A stretch of DNA of 64,000 bases from Platycnemis pennipes (taxonomy: Eukaryota; Arthropoda; Insecta; Odonata; Platycnemididae). The position numbers and the translations under genes were made by a program. The notes under the pieces were generated by a model that saw nothing but the letters and a program-made list of their open reading frames with translations, was not told where the DNA came from and searched no databases. Positions 12,732 through 23,092 of the stretch are shown in pieces. The first letter of the stretch is position 1; each line of letters begins with the position of its first letter. The DNA lies in contig OW121852.1 of assembly GCA_933228895.1 (NCBI GenBank), positions 130,257,544-130,321,543 on the forward strand, in the 5' to 3' direction.

Positions 12732-12792
12732 TATCTACATCTACGCAATACCTTGCATGTCACCACGAGGTTGTAGATGTAGATGCATTGTT
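12732..12792. repeat. Isolated J-family tail
   Basis: A 60-bp stretch shows TACATCTACGCAATACC, a degraded hairpin and then GTAGATGTAGATG, meaning two tail ends facing away from each other with almost nothing between. Confidence 0.6.
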
Positions 12793-12949
12793 TCTGCTGT
12801 TGTACGTCCAAAGGGGACCAACCCATCCCACCGTGCATAATACTAAGAGAATAAAGGGTTAGGAAATTTTAGAAATAAGGATTCCTAGTCCTTATTAGAT
12901 ATTTCCGCTTGCTTGGAAATGATTAAAGTATCTTATATCTACATAATTT

Positions 12950-13510
12950 AAGCCAGTGTATGGGATCCTAATGAATTAGGTTTGATCAGAGAACTAGACA
13001 GTGTGCAGCGTAGCTAGGTTCGTTAAAAGATGTTACGATAGGTTGAGTTGTGTTTCAGAATTAATAGAAGAATTAGGGTGGGAATCATTATCAAAGCGTA
13101 GGTTAAAGTACAGATTAAATTGGAGAATTTTCAGTTGGATAGCTTGAGTTAAGATGTTAGGCACATATTAAAAAAACAGCGTATTATGCTAGATTCGACC
13201 AGATAAATTAAATTAGAGAGATATATTGTCGTACCGATAGATTCAAAATGGCATTTTTCCACCGTACTATAAGGGAACAGAATAGGCATCATAGCAAAGG
13301 GATAGGTAGGGGAAATATTTTAGAGTAGTCTGTAGTGTATGGTGCATGTATTAACTCCTTATAACTGTACTAATACTGTATATACTAACAATCTAGTTGC
13401 ATGTGACCCTATAGTTGCTTTTTTGCATGCCAATAGTGCATGCTTGGTGATCTTCACCCTCTGCCACACGCCCTCGCGGTGGCTTGCAGGGTATCGTGTA
13501 GATGTAGATA
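12950..13510 (+). mobile_element. J2 non-LTR fragment
   Basis: It begins within SVWDPNELGL, then carries ELDSVQR, LIEELGWESLSKRRLKYRL and the FHRTIRE region, all broken by stops. The 3' region ends with CTGCCACACGCCCTCGCGG, the GCAGGG hairpin arm and GTAGATGTAGAT at 13498-13509. Confidence 0.8.
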
Positions 13511-13594
13511 ATACCCAGGATCCCACTGAAATGGGATGTGGCAGGGATTTAATCATCACCAGCCTTTCATTCTCAATCAGAGGGAATCACTTCA

Positions 13595-13695
13595 TAATTT
13601 ATTATTGCCATGCAAGGGTTTGGGTTCGATTCCCGGCAGTGGGGGATCTCTCAGTGGCAACGTGCACGCATGGCAACCAAGCAAGTCGCTTTATT
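13595..13695 (+). repeat. tRNA-derived SINE fragment
   Basis: GGGTTCGATTCCCGGCAGTGG (split here: GGGTTCGATTCC, then CGGCAGTGG) is a pol III B box followed by the same body as the SINE at 33432. The A-box portion is missing, so it is a fragment. Confidence 0.5.
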
Positions 13696-13835
13696 ACTGC
13701 CATGTGAGGAAGAAAAATGATACCGCTCCGTGTATACACTATTATAGAAAACCACCCTCAGGAAACAATATTAAACATGAGGCCACAAAGCGCGTGAAAG
13801 GACAGCTATAAATGGCACTAAAGTATGAATAATAG

Positions 13836-14370
13836 TAGTGCAATATTTTTAGTATGGAAGAAATTTTAAAAAATAAATTAAAAATGGAATTCTATTTCCT
13901 AAACATTCGTGAGTTAGTAGTGTTAAAACATGGACACATTATTAAAAATTCAATACAATCTAACTTATGCGTCAAAACCCAAAACGCCAATTTCCCCTTT
14001 CTCAATGAAAAGCGTTGTGACTTTCACAATTTTATTAACAGAACAGATCGACTGGTTTTGGCTGTCAAGTCATCCTGAGGAGCATTAAAAATTGTCAGCA
14101 GAACGCAGGTTTAACCCCGGGAGTGCTATGGGAGAGGGAGGGAGAAGGGTAGTGTTTTGCTGACAATTTTTCAATGTACCTGAGGATGGCTTGACAGCCG
14201 AAACCAGTCGATCTGTTAATAAAATTGTGGAAGTCACAACGCTTTTCATTGTCATTATGGAATCCTTCCACCACCTGAAAGTTTCAGATCTCATTTTGAT
14301 TCCCCGTGCTCCTTTGCATTACGACCTATTTCTAAAAATAAATTAGAATATGCACTTTAGTATTTATTCA
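13836..14370 (+). repeat. Flanking repeat, left copy (interrupted)
   Basis: 13836-13997 plus about 14305-14370 match 15222-15430, starting TAGTGCAATATTTTTA in both. The left copy is interrupted by a palindromic insertion at 13998-14304. The pair surrounds the RTE copy at 14414-15205. Confidence 0.7.
13998..14304. mobile_element. Palindromic PLE-derived element with hammerhead-like motifs
   Basis: Two arms of about 78 bp, 14004-14080 and 14178-14256, are inverted copies around a G-rich spacer. The right arm carries at 14180-14209 a hammerhead-like string: CTGAGGA, a hairpin (GGCT-TGAC-AGCC), GAAA, then CCAGTC. The left arm has the same string on the minus strand but with core mutations. The paralogous sequence at 15222-15430 lacks the insert, which shows it is mobile. 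Possible 6-bp duplication TTCCCC at the edges. Confidence 0.65.
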
Positions 14371-14413
14371 GTATTCTAAGTAAGCATCGCATCATGCTTA
14401 TTTTTTCTCAGCG

Positions 14414-15205
14414 GAGAAAAAATAAGCATGCTGCGATTCGCTGATGTCATAGCACTCGTTGCAGAGACAGAGAGGAATCTGAACAAGAATCTAGTAACCA
14501 TGGAAAGGACAACAGCCAGATATCAGCTGAAGATAAATAAGAAGAAGACTAAGATATTAGTGTGCAGCAAGAAAGAAGAGGTCAAACTAGGAAAACAAAA
14601 ACTGGAAAAGGTGAAAGAGTTCTGTTACCTTGGAAGCCGAGTAACCAACGATGGACGAAGCAAGAAAGGAATAGTTAGTAGAATGGCCCAGGCAAAGAGA
14701 GCATACTATCAAAAGAAGAATTTACTTACAGCTGGAAATACAAGCATGGAAGTGAGGAAAGCAATTCATCAAATCGTATGTCTGGAGCATGATTATTTAC
14801 GGCAGTGAATCATGGACGATGACAGCAGCGGAGGAGAAAAGGGTGGAAGCATTCGAAATATGGTGCTATCGAAGAATGCTGAAGATGAAATGGATCGACC
14901 GAGTGACAAACGAAGAAGTATTAAGAAGAGTGGGAGAAAAGAGAAGTCTGATGACAGCTCTAAAAGAAGACGGGACAACTTAATTGGCCACATCTTAAGA
15001 CACGATGGCCTGATGAAGACTATCGTCGAGGGAAAAGTGAACGGGAAGAATGGAAAAGGCAGGCCTCGTATGAGATATATGGAGCAATTTGTGAAGGATG
15101 TAAAAGAGAAGAATTACGTCAGAATGAAAAGGTTGGCCGATAGAAGAATCGAGTGGAAAGCTGCATCAAACCAATCCTAGGATCGCTGACCAATGAATTT
15201 GATTA
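14414..15205 (+). mobile_element. RTE-like non-LTR retrotransposon copy B (3' part)
   Basis: The same family as copy A, starting a few residues before the catalytic box, which reads FADVIAL, so the second catalytic aspartate is lost. The thumb region is intact to RKAIHQ near 14765, then the frame shifts and continues as GSESWTMTAAEEKRVEAFE and CYRRMLKMKWIDRV. The C-terminal part (IGHILRHDGLMKTIVEGKV to KAASNQS, stop 15180) is in a third frame. The 3' end is TGATTATGA-rich. The 5' boundary is a snap-back inverted repeat (14393-14430). Confidence 0.9.
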
Positions 15206-15221
15206 TGAAGAAAGTATTGAT

Positions 15222-15430
15222 ACTAGTGCAATATTTTTAATTAGGAAGTGATTTTAAAAAATAAATTAAAAATTGAATTATATTTACTAAACATGCATGA
15301 GTTAATATTGTTAAAATGTGTTCACATTATTAAAAAATCAACACAATCTAATTTATACGTCAAATCCCAAAACGCCTATTTTCCAATGCTGTTTTGCATA
15401 AATAAATTAGAATGTGCACTTGTATTTCCC
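15222..15430 (+). repeat. Flanking repeat, right copy (uninterrupted)
   Basis: Direct copy of 13836-13997/14305-14370. It serves as the empty-site reference for the palindromic insertion in the left copy. Confidence 0.7.
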
Positions 15431-15633
15431 ACGGCATGCATGAATCAGTGATGGTCTCATCAACGTGACGCGTAATCGCATTATGGGAGAGCACTCAAAG
15501 AATAGTAGCGTGGAGGAGAATTCCTTTTGCCCGTTGCAAGGGAAGGCCATTCGACTGAGACTGCTTCCCCCCTGTTCCATCGCCGCCGCACTTTTACACG
15601 GCCAGTCGACCTATCGGGAGAGTCGACACTGAC

Positions 15634-15885
15634 CGTGGGATCGAAGCCCACGATGTACGAGGGGCAGGGGAGAACGGCCGTGGAGGCGGCGGGGGCGGTC
15701 GGCCAGCAGAGGATGCCGTCCCAGACGCGAGGGCAGGACGGGGTCATCGCGCCGTCCGTCGCATCGTCCGTCGCCTGCAGCTCGCACCGCACGCGCATCT
15801 GCTCGATGACCGCGCTCTGCTCGTCGCCGTTGGCCACGTTGGGGGCCGCATCCAGGGCCGTGGGGGCCACCGTGAGCATCGCTGC
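15634..15885 (-). CDS. Class B GPCR, extracellular-domain exon (upstream)
   Basis: This 84-codon exon encodes the first half of a secretin-family hormone receptor domain. It holds four of the six conserved cysteines: RVRCELQ, SCPRVWDGILCW (two), and LPCPSYIVGF. The Asp of VWDG and the Trp of CWP, both structural in this fold, are present. Boundaries are a TTCCTGCAG acceptor and a GTCAGT donor, the latter weaker than average; both ends are phase 0, so it joins the exon at 8034-8201 without a frame change, giving all six cysteines in order. Local GC content is much higher than the flanks, as in the other coding exons here. An ATG at codon 3 could be a start, but no signal peptide follows, so the first exon is probably upstream (above 15885). 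Confidence 0.87.
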
Positions 15886-16034
15886 CTGCAGGAACAAGAG
15901 AGAGAGAGGCGTTATTGAGAGGGGGAAATCGACCCTGAGCACGGAACGGAGACGGCTCATGGAAAGGGTAAGAGGCTTCTTCACTTCTACATCTACACAA
16001 TACGTACAGATTCACAGTTTCAAGACATATACAG

Positions 16035-16347
16035 TTCACAGATTCAGAATGTCCTTTTTTCCCCGTACAATTAGGAATATGAACAACGGTAAATATACCC
16101 AGTACGAGTGTAGCAATGGATAACCTTGGTAGCTGCATTTTGGTAAAAGGACTTGAAGCTAACCCAACCAACAGCGTGTTTTTGCATGTTTGCTTTGTTT
16201 TTTTTATCTTTTTTGTAAACAGTGAAGCTTATAACATTATATAAATACTAATCCTTTTTTATGCATGATATGTAGTGCATGTTTGGTGAGAATTCACCCC
16301 CTGCCACACACCTTTATGGTGGCTTGCAGGGTATTATGTAGATGTAC
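16035..16347 (+). mobile_element. J1 3'-end fragment
   Basis: It starts in the HRFRMSFFPRTIRNMNNGKY region and runs through the TAGCTGCAT and AACCCAACCAACAGC landmarks to the CCCTGCCACACACC hairpin and GTAGATGTA end. Confidence 0.85.
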
Positions 16348-16520
16348 ATGAATACACAATTTTAAAGGCCTGGTTACATGATACATTAACACGTACGGGT
16401 TCATGTACATTTGCGTGATTTGTTTCAGTGCAACTTGTGCGAATGCATGAACCAAATAGAACAGGTTCTATTTTCTGTTCATATTCGTGCTCACGTTCGT
16501 GCATTAACAAATCCTTAAGA

Positions 16521-16594
16521 GCCACCGTGGCGCAATCGGTAGGCGCGTTCGGCTGTTATCCGGAAGGTTGTTGGTTCGAGACCACCCGGGGGCG
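16521..16594 (+). tRNA. tRNA-Asn(GTT)-like gene or pseudogene
   Basis: The 73-nt cloverleaf has acceptor GCCACCG/CGGGGGC, a D arm around GGCGCAATCGGTAGGCGC, anticodon stem TTCGG/CCGGA with loop CTGTTAT (anticodon GTT, Asn), and T arm GTTGG-TTCGAGA-CCACC. The A and B boxes resemble eukaryotic tRNA-Asn. There is one mismatch in the acceptor stem (A:G) and one in the T stem, and no T-run follows closely, so it is more likely a pseudogene or SINE head than a working tRNA. Confidence 0.6.
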
Positions 16595-16654
16595 GATATA
16601 TTTGTGCGCCTGAAACACTGATCGGGCTGTATGCTTCAACATTTTTTTCGATCG

Positions 16655-16812
16655 CTTTAGTTTATAGGTAGTTGCATGTTGGTGTAAGGACCTGAAGGCA
16701 ACCCAACTAATAGCACGTTTTTGCATGCGCAATTTGCTCTTTTTATCTTTTTAAATATTGAAGTCTAGACTAATATATTAATACTAATCCTTTAAATGCA
16801 TGATATGTACTA
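16655..16812 (+). mobile_element. J1 3' untranslated fragment
   Basis: Matches the J1 3' region (GTTGCATGTTGGTGTAAGG, AACCCAACTAATAGC, ACTAATCC) and stops before the tail hairpin. Confidence 0.7.
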
Positions 16813-17054
16813 TGGGAGAAAAAAGTCTCCCAACAAATAGAACGTGGCCACTATCGCTCTGAGTGAATATCCAATTCCTTTCTGACGGTGCAATATGTTC
16901 TTTTGGTCTCGGCCACCATGAGGGAAGGGAAGTTCAAACACGGTAGGGTGAGGGACTCATCGCCCGAGTATGTGACGGAATACCGGCAGCAGCTTGCCTG
17001 CCCCGAGCTTTCAACTCGCTGGCTTCCACAAGGGAGGCATATTATTCCTTGCTT

Positions 17055-17522
17055 GCATTTTAAACGCTCGATTTAACTATCTCGTTCTCGCCGAACTTCA
17101 CTCCGCATTCTCAGTGTCTTTTTTTTCTCTTAGGCCTCGCTTCTTGTCCCTTACTCTGGCAAGGCCCTGGGATTCACTCCGTGTCCGCCTCTTCGCTCTC
17201 TTTCACTCATTTGAAAAATTAAAAAAAAAACGAGCTTGAATATTTTCCGCGTCCACATAATCCATTGAATTGCTCTGTTAATATCAGTAGGTAGTGGTCG
17301 AGCTGTAATGTAACTGACTGGTGATATGAAGTTTTCAGTTCGATACCTGAAGGTAGCTGATATTTTTCGTTCACCACTTTGTTATTTTAATCGCTCTATA
17401 TAACTATCTCGTTCTCGCCCACCTTTCCTCCGAACTTCGCTTCTTCCTCGAACTCTGGCAAGGTCCAGGGATTCGCCCGGTGTCCGCCTCATCGCTTTCT
17501 TTCTCTCGTTTGAAAAAGTGGA
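17055..17522 (+). repeat. Local direct duplication
   Basis: 17055-17222 and 17383-17522 are related: both contain AACTATCTCGTTCTCGCC, CTCTGGCAAGG and GTGTCCGCCTC before TTTGAAAAA. The copies are diverged and I see no coding role. Confidence 0.65.
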
Positions 17523-17856
17523 GAAGTTTATATAATTTAGATGGATAGAAAAATAATTATTGTTCAGGAAAAATCCATGAGAACAAAAATAATAATGATA
17601 CAGTTTGCAGGCACATCGATAATTACAAAAAGACAAACTTTTCATTTTTATGAAATGTCAATGTATAATGTCTTCCCAATTGATAGCATAACAAATGTAT
17701 GTACATAAGAAAAAAGGCATATGGAGTTATACACCAAGCCGAATTTAATACCTCACAAAAAACTCATGTATTTATAATGTAACAAATAACAAAATGGTAA
17801 AGTAAATAAGGAACCATAATAACATGAACACAAATTGAAAAGAAGAGTAACTTATA

Positions 17857-18180
17857 TTATTCCCGGGAAAGTAAATAATCATAATATTTCATTTTAAATG
17901 TTTGAACAAATATACAATTTTTAATTTTAGTTGGCATCTTATTCCATGTGTGGCAAGCTGTTACAAGAAATGATTTAGTATAAATAGTGGTGTGATGCCC
18001 TGGGAAATACAATAGTTTATGATAGGTCCTAGTGGACATTGTAGAAACAGTTTAGTAATTATGCTGAGAGCTGCCCCTAATTACTGCTTCGAACCTATGG
18101 AATAATTTAGCGAATGATGTAGCATAATCTAAGACAGTTAACAGAGCACTTCATGGATTCTCCTTTAATAAACATAAATA
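17857..18180 (-). pseudogene. Non-LTR reverse transcriptase C-terminus (other family)
   Basis: The minus strand translates to TRTYHKLLYFPGHHTTIY, then SFLVTACHTWNKMPTKI and FKMKYYDYLLS before a stop. The order 'R..H..L..P...T..Y..SF....WN.LP..I....FK' is the usual end of Jockey-group reverse transcriptases. The upstream part is broken by stops. It differs from J1 and J2. Confidence 0.6.
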
Positions 18181-18294
18181 CAAACTTATGTTCAATACAC
18201 CAATCATGGCGACAGCTTCACTTCAGCTTGGCGGAGCCCCTTGTTCCAATTTTACGTTTGGTATTCATTAACCCGTAAGGAAATACAACTTGCT

Positions 18295-18780
18295 TTAAAT
18301 TACAAAAATTCTGAGGGAAACCACGCGCATATTGGCGGAACACTGGGGCCAAACGCTGTTAATGAAGTAGATAAGAATTTTGGATAGTAGAGAGTAATAT
18401 TTTCGCTGACGTATAAAAGTAAATACTCTACTGCTGAAAAATCGGAATGATTTCGATTGTATTACATGAGTGTATTCTTGTGTTAATGTGTATGTCGGTT
18501 GGCAGAAATCATCCATGAATCCTTCATTCAAAAGAGAAATATTGCTTTGCCCAGCCCAAGACTTAATGAACAAAAGTAAATTATTGTTGCTAACTCTCAG
18601 GATAAGCTCTTGGTCAAAGAGCTCATATGTATTGGTTAATACCTTCCCCGACAATGAGCAATTCACAAAAATTTTAAAAAGTCTCTTCAAATTTTCACTT
18701 TTGAGCCAAATCTCCCGGACACCCTTTGGAATCATATACCCCGAGCAGAAGTGTTCCAGAGTAACATATTCAGTATTGAC
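18295..18780 (-). other. Unassigned open frame, 146 codons
   Basis: An open frame on the minus strand ends at 18295 and extends upstream to about 18780 without stops, where an AATACAG could act as an acceptor. Its protein contains ENLKRLFKIFVNCSLSGKV, ELILRVSNNNLLLFIKSWAG and FMDDFCQPTYT. I recognise no family. The amino-acid composition is plausible for a real protein or a decayed transposon, but base composition is not distinct from the surroundings. Confidence 0.25.
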
Positions 18781-19067
18781 CTGTATTTGAGTTGGTCATT
18801 TCACTTATTTGGCCAATACACACTTCCTTATTTTTTTCTCTGCAATAAGAAATCATTCGCTAAATTTCTGCTTTATAGATACTCACATCCCTTATAGATC
18901 ACAAATTCAGGGTAATGTTGTAGAAAAATTTATAGCTTTGGTATTGGGAGAATCTTCTCCGTGGTTTAGTCTCGTGGTCACATTTTCCCTTAACTCGCAA
19001 AATTTATGATTAGTCCACAAGTATTGAATAGAATCAGGCGATACTTTGAGAAAAAGTGACATGGCGT

Positions 19068-19239
19068 TAGAAAAACTTGACGATGTATTTTTCACATTTT
19101 TATTGAGTAAAACACTACCGGTTTCGACACTCTCGTGTCATTGTATCTGAGTACTCTTGACAATGACACGAGAGTGTCGAAATCGGCAGGGTTTTACTCA
19201 ATAAAATGTTTGAAAAATACATCGCCAACATTTTCTTAC
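19068..19239. mobile_element. Palindromic PLE-derived element
   Basis: Two arms, about 19068-19144 and 19157-19239, are inverted copies, each with a hairpin GACAC-GAGA-GTGTC followed by CGAAA(C/T)CGG, preceded by TTGACAATGA in the right arm. This is the motif arrangement of Penelope-like element terminal repeats; the strict hammerhead core CTGANGA is absent. Confidence 0.55.
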
Positions 19240-21027
19240 ACTAGTCCACAATACTATAATATAGCTTTTGGATCTAGTGGGATTTTGTTACCTTTAGAGA
19301 AAATTGCACTTACTTACGAAGAAGAGTTTGCTTCGACTGTGGGGTCATCATCATCAACTGATGAAAAAATCACCTCCAAAAGAAACTCCGTCGATTCTCG
19401 ATAGCTGAGTCTGTTTCGGTGACGACTTAGTTACCGGAGAATTTTTTACTGCAGAAGATGATCCAGGGAGATATTCCATAATGAGTAATTATTTAAACAC
19501 ATACGATGAAAAATCATTGAAAATGATTATCTTGAAAATGTTTGAGCTGATTAGTTGCAGTAAGAAAACAATGCATACAATAATTCAGGTGGAGTTTAAA
19601 TTTTCTCGTGCGATTTATTTTCAAATTATCAAAAATGCACAACGTTGGAAAACGAAAAGACAGTTGGAAACCCATTACCATAACGTTGTAGACCTCATGG
19701 AATCCATCATGTGGCGTGAATATTGCACATTGCATGGTCGCTGTGGATGAATGAACGAATGATGATCTTCCTTCTCCATATTTTACGACCCCAACACGTA
19801 GATACCTCGATAGCTAGCTGGCTGTATTCGATAAGCAAAATAGAAAGACAATGTGATAATCCCAGGCAAGTTAAGTAAAATAATATTCTTGCTCGAATCC
19901 AGTTCAGGGAGGGCGGAACGTTTTTGGGAAGCCGTTAAGACGTTAAGCTTCGCGTAGCATTTGAATCCACGTGTGGAGCAAAGGGCGAAGCCGTGGTATG
20001 GCATTGGAATATTGGATGGATCGCTTGTGTAGCGTGGGCCCGATATATGACAGAAGCATAGAGGGATGACGCAACGCTGTATGTGCAGGGCCCCAACTTG
20101 GGTGTCGCCGGCAGAGACAAAGAATGCCTGCAAGGGTATTCAAAACAAATACCAAGTATAGAGAGCGACTCACCCTATTCAGTCGTATCCTCTGCTCAGA
20201 TGGCTTCGGGTGGAGTTGAATCTCGAAAGGAAGGAGCCATTAGCTGACCATTTTCTGAAATTCGTTTGGGCTATAGGTGAGCGCCGGGAGTGACCACTGC
20301 AAGAGAACTGACCTCTGGGATTGCGAGAGATCCGTATAAATATGCAGATGTCCCGATCCCTTCCGACTGGGGTCGAGTGATAGGGGTAGGTGGAAAGGGG
20401 AGAAGCGTCTGACTCAGTGACGACAATCTCAGGGTTACGAACACCCCCTCGTCGTGGGAAAACTCTGCCCTTGTCCCCCCTCCTCCTCCCTATGGGCAAG
20501 GGAAGCTCGTGGGGGTTGAAGGAAGAGGGATGAGAAGATGCCGACGCACGCTCTCGGAAAACGGTGGGAACATATTGGACGGTCAGCGGGGGGTCGCGAC
20601 CAGGGTGGGTTGATTGGGGTTGTCACGGAGGGCGGGTGGTCGCCAGGGCTGTTGACAGAGCGGGCGAGGTGAATTATGGGTAATGAGGACGCTTCTGGGT
20701 CCTCGCGTGAGCAAAAGCGATGACCGTAGGCGAGGGGGGGAGTGGGGGGGAGGGTTACGTAGGAGATGCGAATATCGCGGAGACCGTTGCCCTGGCAAAA
20801 GGGTTCGTTCCACCCAGGGTTCAGCTGAGGACTTCTACACCATTTATAACGTTCGTCTTCCTCCTTCCAATTTCATCGCAGATGATCATTTTCCCCATCG
20901 CCCTTCATTTATCTATGTTCTTTTGTTTTCTACCGGTAGTTATAGGTGCGTTTGCGGTTGCGAGCACATATACGGTTAGATTACTGGAATAGGCAATGTT
21001 TCACGGCTCTCGTGACTGCATAGTTGA
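19240..21027. other. No recognisable gene; GC-rich patch 20180-20830
   Basis: Overlapping open frames occur on both strands between 19943 and 20992, as expected from GC-rich sequence. The GC-rich patch could be an upstream exon or promoter of the minus-strand receptor gene, but I see no signal peptide or convincing splice pair. Open frames at 19135-19404 and 19481-19750 are unrecognised. Confidence 0.3.
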
Positions 21028-22021
21028 GGAGGTTCCACCGTGACTTCGCGATTCAAACTCCCGTAAAAGAGCAATGTTATTAAATGAATAAATACCGATC
21101 CATAAAACACCTTTACGGAAAATCATCTGTAGGGTGAAAACACATACACAATAATTCTATGAGTATGCTATTATATAGCGTGCTGTAGTGGCATTCTATT
21201 TTTTATGAGCTCTTTTAACTGATTCTGATTTCGGGACATGACTGACGTGTTGTTTCCACGTTTTATTTACAAAATGAGAATACATGCTCTATCTCGCTAA
21301 TACGTATTCTAAAATAGGTTAAATATTTAATTACTTAGTTTTAAACTATTCCCTTGCAAATACAACTCCTTGTTTTGAATTTTATAAATATGTAGGCATA
21401 TTTTTGAAAATTATTTGGCAACAATGACGCTGCTACCATTTGGAGGCATTGATATTAATTACACCATATCAGTAACCAATGAAATATTACATAAAATATA
21501 TAAGAATGACCTTGGTATGGTATATTACTAAATTAAGTCAGTAAATAGGCTTCTAAGCACGTTCCGTCACAAGTAACGTTGTCAATGATAAATACAGGGA
21601 TTCTATATTAATTACATTCTATATTTACACACTCCATGGATAAATATATACTGTAGCGCCACTTTCATGTAACTAAGGCTTTTCTACTTTTCTTGAGCAA
21701 ACTTTTATTAATACCACATAAACAAGTGTGGTAAGGTAAGCACTTTTTCACAATGACAAATTCTACATAAAATTGCGCATCTTATATTATTTTTTCGTCA
21801 ATACGACATTTCTCATTACATTATTTATCTGCAAATTTTCCTGCAAGAGCCATTCTCTACCGTATAACCACGTATAAAATGGCTGATTTTCAATATTCTT
21901 TGTTCGTCAAATATATGATGGAAAGGTCTCGTTATTTTATTGCCAATCGATAGAAGGGCCAAAAAATGTGACCTGAAATTTTCACAAAATGACACGTACT
22001 TCATAATTCGGTGGAGCCTCC
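21028..22021 (+). mobile_element. TTAA-type MITE family 2, copy 1 (994 bp)
   Basis: Inverted ends GGAGGTTCCACCG and CGGTGGAGCCTCC enclose an AT-rich non-coding body that is repeated in reverse orientation at 44103-45367. Flanks are TTGA (21024-21027) and TTAA (22022-22025), consistent with a TTAA target with one mutation. Confidence 0.75.
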
Positions 22022-22317
22022 TTAATATTCTCCTCAAAGTGGTAGTTATGTGACTCTCGACTTCACACAAGTACTATTTAAAAAGGGTAGTTCTTTTTTT
22101 GCATGCCTGCGGCGCAAAAAGTGTTCTACCTGATTGAGTATGCATTTCTGGTGGTGGTAACCCCCTGCCAAACACCCATGTCAGGGTACGTTTTGATGCT
22201 TGCTGAAGGGGTTTATGAGACCTGTCTTAATTTCAGAGCGAAGGTGGATTGGTGGTAATCATTTTCGCTTGTATATTGTAAATGATTTTGCCCTGGGTGT
22301 CGATTTCGCAAAGGTCT

Positions 22318-23092
22318 CTACATTTGCATCCACATAATACTCCGCAAGCCACGGTAAAGGTGAATTCACAAAGGGGGTGAATTCACACCAAATGTACATT
22401 ATATACATATCATGCGGGTCGTGGTGTCCTAGTGGGTGGAGAGTGGCTGAATTACTGACTGGAGTGTCCCGGGTTCAGATCCCGGGCCCCCCTATCTAAA
22501 ATCCTCGCTATTCGATTTTCTGTGTGTCAGAACTTCGTAGGAAAATCGCAGGTGGCCCAGATAAAGGAGCTGCCCCCCCTACCCTGAATGTGTGAATTTC
22601 ACATGCCATTGGCTTAGAACATGGTGAGCTATACCCTCACCTATCCAAACTAACCTGCGGGTTGAATCACAAGGTGAGGGAGATATCATGGGGTTAGTAG
22701 CTATATTATAGTCCAAACTTGGCAATTTAAAAAAAGACCAAAATAGCAATGCAAGCATGCACAAACAGATGAACAAACATGTTAGTTGGGTTAGCTTAAA
22801 GTCCTTATACCAACATGCAACAACCTACGCTATCCATTGATACACTTGTGTATATATACTTTTGAACCTATTTACATCTATTCATAGGTATCCCTAATTC
22901 ACGATTCCTACCCTAATTCTTTTATTAATTCTGAAACGCTACTCAACCTATCGTAACACCTTTTAACGAACCTAGCTGCTCTACGCTGCACACTGCCAGG
23001 TTCTCTGATCAAATCTAATTCATTCGTAACCCATACACTGGTTGTATGCTCAAGGTGGGGCCTAACTAGAGAAAAGTATTTGACTGAGATTT
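22318..23092 (-). mobile_element. J-family fragment interrupted by a SINE
   Basis: The outer parts (22318-22414 and 22691-23092) form one minus-strand element from the tail through GTTAGTTGGGTTAG to a J2-like coding end (AACGCTACTCAACC to CTGGTTGTATGC). The SINE at 22415-22682 lies within its 3' untranslated region. Confidence 0.8.
22415..22682 (+). repeat. tRNA-derived SINE, family 1 copy 1 (268 bp)
   Basis: A tRNA-like head with an A-box region (GTCCTAGTGGGTGGAG) and B box (GGTTCAGATCC) is followed by a body shared with the copy at 43787-44053. A target duplication ATATCATG flanks it at 22407-22414 and 22683-22690. Transcription would be by RNA polymerase III. Confidence 0.85.

Noticed and set aside
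15611..16171. Long open frames overlapping the receptor exon (both strands)
   Set aside because: Shadows of the GC-rich exon joined to J1 sequence; the proper frame is fixed by the six cysteines and splice phase.
22140..22200. Separate J insertion (CCCCTGCCAAACACCC)
   Set aside because: Likely a tail remnant, but too short and diverged to give boundaries.
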